22,031 nt of DNA from Bacteroidales bacterium UBA1680 (GCA_002320605.1 DCKG01000004.1:1-22031), one strand, 5' to 3'; counted from the first letter of the stretch, positions 8,453-17,095 are shown. Made by a program: numbers and translations. Notes: generated from the sequence alone by a model not told the origin.

Positions 8453-9541
8453 ATGAAAAATTTTCTTATGAATATATCGCATTCCGTCGTCGTGCTTGCC
8501 CTTGCCTGCATTCTGGCTGCTGCAATGGGGCAGGAAGCTGCAGCGCAGGGAGAGAGGCATTGGGCAGTCACTGAATTTTCTGCCAACTTCATGCGAGAAA
8601 AACCTGACTACCCCGCTGAGCTCGGAGACCAAGCGCTGATGGGCACTATCGTAGAGCTCTTGGATACGAACACCTACTGGGTGAAAATCAAGTCTCCTGA
8701 GCCCTACACGGCATGGGTGAACGAAATGGGCTTGGTTCCGATGGACGATGAAGAATTACGGGATTATCTGGAAGCGCCTAAATACATTTGCACTGCGTCA
8801 TATTCGCATATCCATGAAGAACCTTCCCTTAACTCTCCGATAGTGAGCGATTTCGTAATGGGCGACATCGTAAGAATAATGTATAAGCAAATCGTGCATG
8901 CGAGCGGCTCCCTTCAGGGTTACATCGAGGGCAGGGCGGTGCTCAAGAAGAAATTCGTGGGCGTCGTGCTGCCGTCCGGCAAGACTGGTTACGTGCCAGC
9001 AGAAGACGTAGACATATTCTATAAATGGGCCAAAGATTCATACGAGATGCTCGGAAGCCCGGAAAAATTCAGAAATAATATTCTAGAGGCTGCCAGCAAA
9101 TTCCTTGGCGTGCCATACATGTGGGGAGGCACTTCTATCAAGAACGTGGATTGCAGCGGCTTGGCACGATGCGTGTATTTCATGAATGGCATCCTCCTGC
9201 CTAGAAATGCTTCCCAGCAGGCACGGACAGGAAGCGATGTCGGCATATTCATAAATGAGGAATTCAGTAGCAGGGACCTCCTTCCTGGCGATTTGCTATT
9301 TTTTGGTAGAGCTGCTACTGACAGCACCTCGGAAAGGGTGACTCATGTGGGTATATACCTAGGCGATGGGAAATATATTCATTCCTCTCAAGTAGTTCGC
9401 ATTAGTTCTCTAAATCCAGCTGCGGAAGATTATGCCGGCCGTCAGCCGATCCGAGCGAGAAGGATTTTAGGCGAGGTTGATAAAAAGGGTTCGGGTGTAG
9501 TTTCCATGTGGAAAAGTCCTTTCTATTTCGCTCAAAATTGA
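8453..9541 (+). CDS. Secreted NlpC/P60-family peptidoglycan hydrolase with SH3-like domains
   Basis: This 362-residue protein probably cleaves peptide stems of peptidoglycan outside the cytoplasm. It has a signal peptide (about 1-32, ending near AAAQ), two SH3-like regions (about 37-97 and 110-186) and a C-terminal NlpC/P60 domain (about 208-338). The catalytic residues are visible: Cys234 in NVDCSGL, His298 in VTHVGIYLG and His310 in KYIHSS as the third residue. The SH3 plus NlpC/P60 order matches known gamma-D-glutamyl-diaminopimelate endopeptidases, but the exact bond is inferred. The frame is open far upstream, into the radical SAM gene, but that part is antisense coding sequence and lies upstream of the promoter. 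An ATG at 8468 (MNISHS) is an alternative start. The guaB promoter follows directly after the stop. Confidence 0.9.
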   Translation: MKNFLMNISHSVVVLALACILAAAMGQEAAAQGERHWAVTEFSANFMREKPDYPAELGDQALMGTIVELLDTNTYWVKIKSPEPYTAWVNEMGLVPMDDEELRDYLEAPKYICTASYSHIHEEPSLNSPIVSDFVMGDIVRIMYKQIVHASGSLQGYIEGRAVLKKKFVGVVLPSGKTGYVPAEDVDIFYKWAKDSYEMLGSPEKFRNNILEAASKFLGVPYMWGGTSIKNVDCSGLARCVYFMNGILLPRNASQQARTGSDVGIFINEEFSSRDLLPGDLLFFGRAATDSTSERVTHVGIYLGDGKYIHSSQVVRISSLNPAAEDYAGRQPIRARRILGEVDKKGSGVVSMWKSPFYFAQN

Positions 9542-9542
9542 T

Positions 9543-9550
9543 TAAATTTG
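9543..9550 (+). promoter_or_regulatory. guaB operon -7 promoter element (TAAATTTG)
   Basis: TAAATTTG, a full match to TAnnTTTG, begins 1 bp after the NlpC/P60 stop. The start point would be near 9554, giving a leader of about 14 nt before the guaB ATG at 9568. No convincing -33 TTG is seen in the end of the preceding gene. Confidence 0.5.
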
Positions 9551-9567
9551 CCAAATTTTCTTAATCA

Positions 9568-11037
9568 ATGTCAAAGTTCGTTACCAGAGAAATTCCTGAA
9601 GGCCTCACCTTCGATGATGTTTTGCTAGTGCCGGCCCATTCCGATGTACTTCCGAGAGAGGTCGATTGCTCAACCGACTTCACCGCAGAGATCAGATTGC
9701 ACACTCCTATCGTGTCTGCCGCAATGGACACAGTGACGGAGGCAGATCTTGCAATAGCCATGGCGCGTAATGGTGGCATCGGCGTCATTCATAAGAACAT
9801 GACGATAGAGAGTCAGTGTGAGCAGGTTCGCAGGGTGAAGAGGGCAGAAAACGGAATGATTTACGACCCCGTCACGATTCATCCGGAAGCAACGGTCGGG
9901 GTTGCCCTCGCAATGATGAAGAAAAACCACATTGGCGGCATCCCTGTCGTGGATGCTAATGGTTACTTAATTGGCATTGTGACAAACAGAGACCTTAGGT
10001 TCTTGGATGACCTGAGGCAGCCTGTCTCTGAAGTCATGACAAAGGAAAATCTCGTGACGGCCCCAAAGGGAATCACGCTTTCCGAAGCCACGAACATTTT
10101 GCGTCACAGCAAGGTTGAAAAACTACCTGTCGTAGACGAGGATGGGAAGCTGGTGGGTCTCATCACTTATAAGGACCTGATGAAGATAAAGGACAATCCT
10201 ATTGCGTCAAAAGACAGCAAGGGACGTCTGATGGTAGCAGCGGCGGCTGGAATTAAGGTAGATACGGTAGATAGGATAGGCATGCTGCTGGAGGCTGGAG
10301 CTGATGCTGTGGTGCTGGACACCGCCCACGGACATTCCGAGGGCGTGCTGCGAACCATAAGAAAATGCACCGATGCATTCCCTGACGCTCAAATCATTGC
10401 TGGCAACGTGGCTACGTATGAAGGTGCTAAGGCTCTGGCAGAAGCCGGGGTGAAGGCTGTCAAGGTTGGAATCGGGCCTGGGTCAATTTGCACTACGCGC
10501 GTCATCGCCGGCATTGGCGTTCCACAGCTTACGGCAGTCCTGAATGCATCAGAGGCACTCAAGGGTACTGGAATTCCAGTGATTGCAGATGGTGGAATAA
10601 GATATTCGGGAGATGTCGTGAAGGCTCTCGCCGCTGGTGCTAGCACCATCATGGCCGGCTCTCTGCTGGCAGGCGCTGAGGAGTCGCCTGGCGAGACGAT
10701 CATCATGAACGGACGACGTTTCAAGGCTTACAGGGGCATGGGTTCGCTGGAGGCGATGGAAGCTGGCTCGAAAGACAGGTATTTCCAGGATGCCGAGACC
10801 GACGCAAAGAAGTTGGTTCCGGAAGGGATCGTCGCTCAGGTGCCTTATAAGGGCACTGTCTCTGAAATCGTCTATCAGCTCGTTGGCGGCCTTCGCTCCG
10901 GAATGGGCTACTGCGGAGCTCGCACTATTCCTGAATTGCGAAACGCCCAGTTCATCAGGATAACCCAGGCAGGCATGCTGGAAAGCCATCCTCACGACGT
11001 GACTATCACGAAGGAGGCTCCGAACTATACCCGTTAA
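9568..11037 (+). CDS. guaB: Inosine-5'-monophosphate dehydrogenase
   Basis: This cytoplasmic enzyme oxidises IMP to XMP with NAD+, the committed step to GMP. The 489-residue protein is full length. The catalytic barrel starts at the N-terminus (EGLTFDDVLLVPAHSDVLP), is interrupted by a pair of CBS domains (about 98-150 and 158-210), and resumes with the nucleotide-binding DTAHGHSEGV segment, the active-site loop GPGSICTTR with Cys308, the phosphate-binding ADGGIRYSGD segment, and the mobile flap with Arg404-Tyr405. The CBS pair usually binds adenine or guanine nucleotides and tunes activity. It heads a tight four-gene unit; the next start is 6 bp away. The first ATG fits the family N-terminus. 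Confidence 0.97.
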   Translation: MSKFVTREIPEGLTFDDVLLVPAHSDVLPREVDCSTDFTAEIRLHTPIVSAAMDTVTEADLAIAMARNGGIGVIHKNMTIESQCEQVRRVKRAENGMIYDPVTIHPEATVGVALAMMKKNHIGGIPVVDANGYLIGIVTNRDLRFLDDLRQPVSEVMTKENLVTAPKGITLSEATNILRHSKVEKLPVVDEDGKLVGLITYKDLMKIKDNPIASKDSKGRLMVAAAAGIKVDTVDRIGMLLEAGADAVVLDTAHGHSEGVLRTIRKCTDAFPDAQIIAGNVATYEGAKALAEAGVKAVKVGIGPGSICTTRVIAGIGVPQLTAVLNASEALKGTGIPVIADGGIRYSGDVVKALAAGASTIMAGSLLAGAEESPGETIIMNGRRFKAYRGMGSLEAMEAGSKDRYFQDAETDAKKLVPEGIVAQVPYKGTVSEIVYQLVGGLRSGMGYCGARTIPELRNAQFIRITQAGMLESHPHDVTITKEAPNYTR

Positions 11038-11043
11038 TCCCAG

Positions 11044-11907
11044 ATGAGGCTCCGTCCCGGCATATTCCTTGGTCTTTCCCTGCTTCTGGCACTTCAATCT
11101 TGCCAGTGGCTTTCTTCCATTGTGCACGACGAGGAGGTGGTGGCCAAACTTGGAAAGCATCGCTTGTACAGGTCTGAGATTGAAGCCATGATTCCTAAAG
11201 GCACTAGCTCGGAGGACAGCCTTAACATGGCAATGCTCTACATTAATTCTTGGGCTACGGACATGGCCTTCCAGGATGTCTCGGACAAAGAGTTGTCAAA
11301 GGAAGAGAAAGACGTCACGAAAGAACTTGAGCAATATAAGGAGAGCCTGCTGCGCTATCGGTACGAGCAGCGATACATTAATGAAAGGCTGGATACGTCG
11401 GTCTCCGAGGCTCAGATTTACGAATATTATAAGTCGCATGCCGAGAGTTTCAAGACCCAGAGGGCGCTGGTGAAAGCTAGGACCCTGAATATTAATAAAG
11501 AGTCTTCTTTTTTGGCAAGTTTCAAGAAGCTGATGTGTTCGGACAATGTGGAGGACGTGATAGAAGCCGACAGCCTGGCTCTAAAGGGCGGGCTTAAATA
11601 TCATGACTTTTCTTTCCAATGGATGGATGTCCTAGCGCTTGCCGCTAGCATCGGAGTCAGCTACAATGAGATAAAGCCTTGCAAGAAAGCGGCGGTGATT
11701 CAGTTCGAAGACGATAACGATAATCTGGTGATAATATATCTCGCAGACGTTGTGAGAGAAGGAGAAGTGGCTCCTATTGAATATGTCAGGGAGAAAATCA
11801 TCGACAGCATCATCAGTGAGCGTAAGCACACGCTGCTTGGTACTTTGGAACGGGACTTGTTAGAAAATGCCCGAGTTAAGGAAAACTTTGAAATTTACTC
11901 GAAATGA
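11044..11907 (+). CDS. Lipoprotein resembling the SurA chaperone N-terminal domain
   Basis: This 287-residue protein begins with a lipoprotein signal, lipobox LQSC with Cys20 as the lipidation site. The segments VVAKLGKHRLYRSEIEAMIP and RLDTSVSEAQIYEYYKSH resemble the chaperone helices of SurA and other parvulin-type folding factors, and a C-terminal part (from about residue 235) reads like the closing SurA helix. I cannot find the rotamase core, so it may be a chaperone without isomerase activity. It follows guaB by 6 bp, and its TGA overlaps the next ATG by 4 bp (ATGA), which supports a role with the SurA-type protein encoded there. The family call rests on resemblance and context; a general periplasmic lipoprotein is the alternative. 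Confidence 0.7.
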   Translation: MRLRPGIFLGLSLLLALQSCQWLSSIVHDEEVVAKLGKHRLYRSEIEAMIPKGTSSEDSLNMAMLYINSWATDMAFQDVSDKELSKEEKDVTKELEQYKESLLRYRYEQRYINERLDTSVSEAQIYEYYKSHAESFKTQRALVKARTLNINKESSFLASFKKLMCSDNVEDVIEADSLALKGGLKYHDFSFQWMDVLALAASIGVSYNEIKPCKKAAVIQFEDDNDNLVIIYLADVVREGEVAPIEYVREKIIDSIISERKHTLLGTLERDLLENARVKENFEIYSK

Positions 11908-13298
11908 CAAGAAAAATAGTATTCGCGGCTGCGTTGCTTGCTGCTTTTTGTGTTCATGCGTCAGCTCAGAAATATAAATACGTAGACAAGACCGTTGCGG
12001 TGATTGGAAACGAGGCGATAACCCTGTCGGACCTGGAAGATGAGATAAAGAACCAGAACGCTCAGGGTCTGTCTTCCGATAGGAATAAGCGCTGCGAGTT
12101 GCTGGAGTCCATAATGGAGTCCAAGCTCTTCTTGATGCAGGCCAAGATTGATTCCCTGACCGTTAACAACGATCAGGTTGAGAGCATGCTTTCCAACCAG
12201 ATGGACAGGGTGATGACCTACCTGGGCGGCGAGGAGAACGTTGAAAAATATTTCGGGAAGCCACTCTACAGGCTGCGCCTTTACTGGAGGCAGCAGTATC
12301 AGGATATGAGCCTGACCCAGCAGGAGCAGCAGCAAATCATGAATACTGTCCCGGACATGACTCCTCATGATGTCAAGGAGTATCTCGACACTGTAGATAA
12401 GGACAACCTTCCTGTTGTGCCTATCAAGTATAAATTGAGCCAGATCTGCATCTACCCAGACCGTGAGGCTGCCAATCTGGCTGTGCGCGAGAAACTTCTG
12501 GGCCTGCGCGAGAGAATCCTTAACGGAGAGAAATTCTCCACTCTTGCGAGAATATATTCAGAGGATCCGGGCAGCGCACGTCGCGGTGGGGAACTGGGCA
12601 TGGCTTCGAAGTCCATTTTCTGGCCGGCCTTCTCAGATGCGGCAATGGCTTTGAAGCCCGGAACCATATCTCAAATAGTCGAGACCCCTGATGGCTTCCA
12701 CATTATTGAGGTGATAGAGAAAAAGGGAGACATGTTCAATGCCAGGCATATATTAATGAAGCCTCAATATACCGAGGCTGATAAGCAGAAAGCCTTTAAG
12801 ACATTGGATAGCCTCCGCACGGAGATTTTCAATAAGGCGGTGACCTTCGAGATGGCAGCCCAATTCTATTCCCAGGATGCGGCCACGAGAACGAATGGCG
12901 GGCAGATGTCCGACCCAAGCACTGGCTCGGCATATTTCGAGATTGACCAGTTGAAACCTGCCGACTACGATGCCATAAAAGACTTGAAAGAGGGAGAAAT
13001 ATCCTTGCCTGTCGAGTCTACCGACAATGATGGTCGCCAGAACGACACTCATCCGTATATAGATGGGAAGACAATGTATAAGATTATCCGAGTGGATAAA
13101 ATCTTGCCTGCCCACACGGCTACGTTCCAAGATGACTTCAATCAGCTTGCTAACCAGGTGAAGGAGGATAAGCAGGTGAAGGCGATAGACGATTTCCTTA
13201 CGAAAAAAATCAAGGAAACTCACATAACGATAGACCCGATGTTCGCTACTTGCGATTTCCACAGGTCTGAATGGGCTTCGAAGATCACCAAAGATTAA
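11904..13298 (+). CDS. SurA-type periplasmic peptidyl-prolyl isomerase with two parvulin domains
   Basis: This 464-residue protein probably escorts unfolded outer-membrane proteins through the periplasm. It has a signal peptide ending near ASAQ (about 22), a SurA-like N-terminal chaperone region (about 26-160, VDKTVAVIGNEAITLSDLE), a first rotamase domain (about 175-272, with FSTLARIYSEDPGSARRGGELG and TPDGFHIIEV), and a second, more divergent one (about 277-400, with ARHILMK and NGGQM). The layout matches SurA with its two parvulin domains, except that the closing C-terminal strand region is short. It overlaps the upstream lipoprotein gene by 4 bp, and its TAA shares one base with the next ATG, so the three genes are likely translated together. 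Confidence 0.92.
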   Translation: MTRKIVFAAALLAAFCVHASAQKYKYVDKTVAVIGNEAITLSDLEDEIKNQNAQGLSSDRNKRCELLESIMESKLFLMQAKIDSLTVNNDQVESMLSNQMDRVMTYLGGEENVEKYFGKPLYRLRLYWRQQYQDMSLTQQEQQQIMNTVPDMTPHDVKEYLDTVDKDNLPVVPIKYKLSQICIYPDREAANLAVREKLLGLRERILNGEKFSTLARIYSEDPGSARRGGELGMASKSIFWPAFSDAAMALKPGTISQIVETPDGFHIIEVIEKKGDMFNARHILMKPQYTEADKQKAFKTLDSLRTEIFNKAVTFEMAAQFYSQDAATRTNGGQMSDPSTGSAYFEIDQLKPADYDAIKDLKEGEISLPVESTDNDGRQNDTHPYIDGKTMYKIIRVDKILPAHTATFQDDFNQLANQVKEDKQVKAIDDFLTKKIKETHITIDPMFATCDFHRSEWASKITKD

Positions 13299-15898
13299 TG
13301 TTCCGTCGCCTTCTCTCATATTTTCTTCTATCATTCCTAGCGTGCTTCGGGCTCTTGGCTCAGAACCATGAGGACACTGACAGCCTCGTGCGTCTTTTAA
13401 GCTGCGATGAGCTGAGGCAAGAGGAAGAATTCGGGAAGAATCTCAGGAAGGCGCTTGGCCACGCTCGTTTCCAGCACAACGGCACGCTTCTACTGTGCGA
13501 CACTGCTCTTTGGCATGTCGAAAATCAGATAATCAATGCCATCGGCCATGTGCAGATAATTCAGAACGAGACGATTCTAACGGGCGAGAAACTAGACTAC
13601 TACATTCAGGATAACCTTGCGCAGTTCCGCGGTGCTCTTGTTCAGCTTCAGGATAAGAAGAAGAATACTCTGAGGACGAACAATCTGGATTACAACACTA
13701 GGGATAGCGTCGCCATATTCAGAGATGGGGGGTCTTTCAGGGATGAAAGCGGCCAAATCATAGAAGGGGACGTGGGCACTTACGACTCTAAGATAAAGAC
13801 TTTCTTTTTCAATGGGGACGTGAATATGTTCACCGACTCCATATTCATAAAGACGGATCATCTTGAATATAATACCGACCAGAGTTTTGCGACTTTCGGT
13901 AAAGGGACTAACGCATGGCAGAAAAAGAATATGCTTTCTGCTGATGCCGGGTGGTACGACCGAGCCAAAGAAATATTCCTTTTTAATGACAACGTCCATC
14001 TGCTGACTGAGAATCAGGAGGGATGGGCGGATTCTTTGAAATATTTCAGGAACACGAAAGATGCCGAAATGTTCGGTAATGCGCAAGTACTTGACACCAC
14101 GAGGAATGTGGCATCTGTCGCTGGTTACATGCATTATTGCGATTCCCTCTCAAAGATCTTGATGCGTCGCGACCCGGCAGTGATTTGCGTCGTCGAGCAG
14201 GACAGCACCAGAGACACAGTGTACGTCGGCGGTGACGAACTGGTTTATTGGACGGTGCCGAAATGCACAATCCCTGATGAAAGTTTCAAATCCGCCAAGG
14301 CTAGGGTAGATGAAATGTATCAGGATGCCATAGGTGCTTACAGGGAGAATGCTGCGAGGAATGCTGCGGCGAAAGCTGCTGAGGAAAAGAAAAAGATGGA
14401 GGAGGAAGACCCGAACGCTTTCGCTTCTGTGGACAGGGGCAAGGATGCCCTTGCACATCCTGCTGGAGTCGCCGGCCCACCCGATGGCGGAATGGAGCCG
14501 CCTGAGAGTCCACTGAATATTAATCAAGACTCTTTGAAGATCGCCACTATCAGGGATTCTCTTGCCAGAGCAGATTCCATTGCTTTGGCGAAGACTGATT
14601 CCACTGCGATAGGCTTTGCCAGGGCCGTTAAGAACGTTAAGCTATACAAGAGCGACATGCAGATGGCATGTGATTCTCTTGAATATAGCGACTTGGACTC
14701 CCTGGTGCGGCTTTACGTAGACCCTCTCGTCTGGAACGAGGAAAAACGGCAATATTCTGCCGACAGCATCGCCATGCTCATTAAGAATCGCTCGTTCGAC
14801 AGAGCCAGTCTCATGTCCCAGGCTTTCATCGCGATTCAGGAGGACACTGCGTGCTATGACCAGATTAGAGCCACGGATATGATGGCTTATTTCGACACGT
14901 CTGGCGCTCTGAAGCGGTTCGATGCAATGGGAAGCGTGGCCGGGGTGTTCTACATCGAAGAGAATAAGTCGCTGGCGACTGTGAACAAGTTTGAGTCGAA
15001 GATGCTCACGGCGAATTTCAAGGATGGCAGCATCAATGATCTGAATTATTTCGAGGAAGTTAAGAGCGATGCCTATCCTGTAGTTCAGATGAAGAGGGAC
15101 GAGCGTTTCCTGAAAGATTACAAGTGGCTTCCCGATAAGAGGCCTAAATCGCCTTCCGATGTGACTTTATTGATCCCTAGGAGATCGATGAGAGCTAAGT
15201 ACGAACGCATTCCTCATGCGGCATTTCCTCATACTGACAAGTATTTCCCTGGCTATATGGATGAGGTGAATGATATGCTTGCTCGGAGCGATTCGCTTAA
15301 ACGGGCTCGTAGCCTCCAGAAAGATTCTCTGGATAGGATTGAGGCCGCCAGGAAAGACTCTCTGGCTCTTATTCACGAGGCCTATTTGGATTCTCTCAGT
15401 AAGGCATTGGCCTTAGGCAAGGACACTTTGGCCGTTAAGGACAGCGTTGCCGCTAAGCCTGACTCGCTTTCGATGAAGGCCGATTCGTTATCTGGAAAGG
15501 AGAATCCGCTAGTGTCCAAGGCTGATTCTTTGGCTGGTGGAGTTTCTGCTGATTCCCTGAAGCAGAAATCTGGAAAGGGTAGCCTTGGCGGAGTCAATGA
15601 GGCAAAGCAAGAGTCCGGAAAGGAGGCAAAGCAGGCGAAGAGGCTTGCGAGGGAGGCTCGCAAGAAGGCCAGATGGGAGCGGCTGGAAAAGGAAGATCAG
15701 GAAAAAGCCGCGAAGAAGGCCGCCAAGAAACAAGAGAAACAAAGAAAGAAGACCCTGAAGACGCTTCGGGCTTTGGATAAACGTGCGGCTAAAGAGCAGA
15801 AAATCTACGACCGCTATAAGGCTCGCTACGAAAAACAGAAAGCCTGCGAAGATGCTCGCAAATCCGCCCGCGACCTCAAGCAAAAGAACCCTACATGA
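13298..15898 (+). CDS. Large OstA/LptA-like periplasmic protein with DSL repeats and Lys-rich tail
   Basis: This 866-residue protein starts with a signal peptide (about 1-22, ending LLAQ). Residues about 50-320 have the repeating beta pattern of the OstA/LptA fold that carries lipopolysaccharide across the periplasm, for example IGHVQIIQNETILTGEKLDYY shortened to TILTGEKLDYY and SVAIFRDGGSF. A second beta-rich OstA-like part covers about 445-600. Between them is a charged, Ala-rich linker (about 330-440). The end is unusual: spaced DSL or DSV repeats (about 665-754), then a very basic Lys/Ala/Glu stretch likely to form a coiled coil (about 768-866). The LptD barrel is absent. I chose the ATG at 13298, which overlaps the upstream TAA (TAATG); an earlier ATG at 13271 would add nine residues ahead of the signal peptide. 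Role in LPS transport is inferred. Confidence 0.8.
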   Translation: MFRRLLSYFLLSFLACFGLLAQNHEDTDSLVRLLSCDELRQEEEFGKNLRKALGHARFQHNGTLLLCDTALWHVENQIINAIGHVQIIQNETILTGEKLDYYIQDNLAQFRGALVQLQDKKKNTLRTNNLDYNTRDSVAIFRDGGSFRDESGQIIEGDVGTYDSKIKTFFFNGDVNMFTDSIFIKTDHLEYNTDQSFATFGKGTNAWQKKNMLSADAGWYDRAKEIFLFNDNVHLLTENQEGWADSLKYFRNTKDAEMFGNAQVLDTTRNVASVAGYMHYCDSLSKILMRRDPAVICVVEQDSTRDTVYVGGDELVYWTVPKCTIPDESFKSAKARVDEMYQDAIGAYRENAARNAAAKAAEEKKKMEEEDPNAFASVDRGKDALAHPAGVAGPPDGGMEPPESPLNINQDSLKIATIRDSLARADSIALAKTDSTAIGFARAVKNVKLYKSDMQMACDSLEYSDLDSLVRLYVDPLVWNEEKRQYSADSIAMLIKNRSFDRASLMSQAFIAIQEDTACYDQIRATDMMAYFDTSGALKRFDAMGSVAGVFYIEENKSLATVNKFESKMLTANFKDGSINDLNYFEEVKSDAYPVVQMKRDERFLKDYKWLPDKRPKSPSDVTLLIPRRSMRAKYERIPHAAFPHTDKYFPGYMDEVNDMLARSDSLKRARSLQKDSLDRIEAARKDSLALIHEAYLDSLSKALALGKDTLAVKDSVAAKPDSLSMKADSLSGKENPLVSKADSLAGGVSADSLKQKSGKGSLGGVNEAKQESGKEAKQAKRLAREARKKARWERLEKEDQEKAAKKAAKKQEKQRKKTLKTLRALDKRAAKEQKIYDRYKARYEKQKACEDARKSARDLKQKNPT
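15290..15559 (+). repeat. DSL-repeat coding region in the OstA-like gene
   Basis: Within the OstA-like gene, the triplet Asp-Ser-Leu (or DSV/DTL) recurs about ten times in 90 residues, encoded by variable codons such as GATTCTCTG, GATTCGCTT and GACTCGCTT. The spacing is uneven, from 7 to about 20 residues. Varying codons suggest the peptide pattern, and not a recent DNA duplication, is being kept. Confidence 0.6.
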
Positions 15899-15954
15899 CA
15901 TCTTGGGTGTTTACACGCACACTTTAACTTCAGCCACCCCAGAGGCACACTACG

Positions 15955-15980
15955 AACGCCCGAGGGCAATCCTAGGCGTT
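15955..15980. terminator. Stem-loop between convergent genes, possible terminator
   Basis: AACGCC (15955-15960) and GGCGTT (15975-15980) form a 6-bp stem in the 95-bp gap between the OstA-like stop and the threonine dehydrogenase stop. The loop of 14 nt can add a GG/CC pair. No T-run follows on either strand, so this is only a possible two-way terminator. Nothing else is recognised in the gap. Confidence 0.3.
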
Positions 15981-15993
15981 GGGACTAACCGGC

Positions 15994-16947
15994 TTAGAGC
16001 AATTTCTTCTTGAGCGCAGCGATCATGTCGACGGTCATGGTCTCTAGATCGTAAGACGGCTGCCAGCCCCATTCTTCACGGGCGCAGGAGTCGTCCATCT
16101 TGTCTGGCCATGAATCTGCGATGGCCTGGCGGACAGGGTCAACCTCGTAGCGCATTTTGAAGCCAGGAATATGCTCCTGAATCTTGTGGTAGATGATTTC
16201 CGGATCGAAGCTCATGGATGCAATGTTGAACGAGTTGTGGTGCTTCAGTTTTGATGAATCTGCGTTCATGATGTCCACGGCGGCTTTCAAGGCATCTGGC
16301 ATGTACATCATGTCCATGAATGTGCCGGCAGCTATAGGACATACGAATTCTTCACCCTTCACGGCTGCATAGTAAATCTCCACGGCATAATCGGTAGTCC
16401 CGCCGCCTGGGAGAGTCACGTTGGAAATAAGCCCCGGGAAACGCACCGAGCGCGTGTCCACGCCATATTTATTGTGATAATAATCGCTCAGAAGCTCCGT
16501 AGCCACTTTCGTGCAGCCATACATTGAGCGAGGTCTCTGAATCGTGTCCTGAGGTGTATTCTCATGGGGAGTCTCCGGACCGAAGGAGCCGATGGAAGAC
16601 GGGGTGAACACTGCGACATTATTGTTGCGAGCAATCTCCAGGATATTCATCAATCCATCAATCTGAATATGCCAGGCTAGCTGTGGTTTCTTTTCTGCGA
16701 CTGCCGACAGCAGGGCAGCAAGGTTGTAGATCGTGTCTATATTATATTTCTTGACGATATTCTCTAGTTCGGGACCGTTGCAGACATCGGCCTCCTCAGC
16801 AGGGCCGCTTTCGAGAAGAATGCCCTTAGGCTCTGAACCTTTAATATAACCAGCTACGACCGTACCTTCAGGGTACATATTCCTAAGTTTCATCGTGAGC
16901 TCAGATCCTATCTGACCTGTCGAGCCTATCACAAGAATATTTTTCAT
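15994..16947 (-). CDS. tdh: L-threonine 3-dehydrogenase, short-chain (GalE-like) type
   Basis: This enzyme oxidises L-threonine with NAD+ to 2-amino-3-ketobutyrate in the cytoplasm. The 317-residue protein is an extended short-chain dehydrogenase: NAD motif GSTGQIG (8-14), catalytic Tyr143 and Lys147 in SMYGCTK, and the segments TPSSIGSFGP, GGGTTDYAVEIYYAA and TFMDMMYMPDA that mark the GalE-like threonine dehydrogenases and separate them from sugar epimerases. This type is known from Flavobacterium, Cytophaga and trypanosomes and is unrelated to the zinc enzyme of E. coli. The next gene, divergent from it, encodes the partner enzyme that consumes its product, which strongly supports the call. 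The start at 16947 gives the expected MKNILVIG. Confidence 0.9.
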   Translation of the reverse strand: MKNILVIGSTGQIGSELTMKLRNMYPEGTVVAGYIKGSEPKGILLESGPAEEADVCNGPELENIVKKYNIDTIYNLAALLSAVAEKKPQLAWHIQIDGLMNILEIARNNNVAVFTPSSIGSFGPETPHENTPQDTIQRPRSMYGCTKVATELLSDYYHNKYGVDTRSVRFPGLISNVTLPGGGTTDYAVEIYYAAVKGEEFVCPIAAGTFMDMMYMPDALKAAVDIMNADSSKLKHHNSFNIASMSFDPEIIYHKIQEHIPGFKMRYEVDPVRQAIADSWPDKMDDSCAREEWGWQPSYDLETMTVDMIAALKKKLL

Positions 16948-16981
16948 TGTTTTTTGATAGTTATTTTCTAACTTTATGATG

Positions 16982-16989
16982 CAAATTTA
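16982..16989 (-). promoter_or_regulatory. tdh -7 promoter element (TAAATTTG)
   Basis: The minus strand reads TAAATTTG, a full match to TAnnTTTG. The start point would be near 16978, with a leader of about 31 nt before the ATG at 16947. No TTG lies at the proper -33 distance; one is only 11 bp upstream. For the divergent kbl gene I find no convincing -7 element in 16990-17095, an AT-rich stretch with near matches only. Confidence 0.45.
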
Positions 16990-17095
16990 CATTAATTCTG
17001 CAATTTTGGTAATATATTTCATGAAAACGTTATGCTTTGTCATGAATATATTAATATTTTGGAAATATTTTAAACTATTTTAAACCAATATAGCA

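Noticed and set aside
10549..11160. 203-codon minus-strand open frame across the guaB end and the lipoprotein start
   Set aside because: It overlaps two well supported genes, has no recognisable domain, and no promoter-like sequence precedes it.
13271..13297. Earlier ATG for the OstA-like protein
   Set aside because: It adds nine residues, three of them acidic or His, ahead of a good signal peptide; the ATG at 13298 overlaps the upstream stop in the usual TAATG way.
15290..15559. Tandem DNA repeat or CRISPR-like array
   Set aside because: The repeat exists at the peptide level only; the DNA copies differ and the spacing is irregular.
15994..16947. Second UDP-sugar epimerase
   Set aside because: The protein is GalE-like in fold, but the GGGTTDYAVEIYYAA and TPSSIGSFGP segments and the divergent kbl gene point to threonine dehydrogenase.
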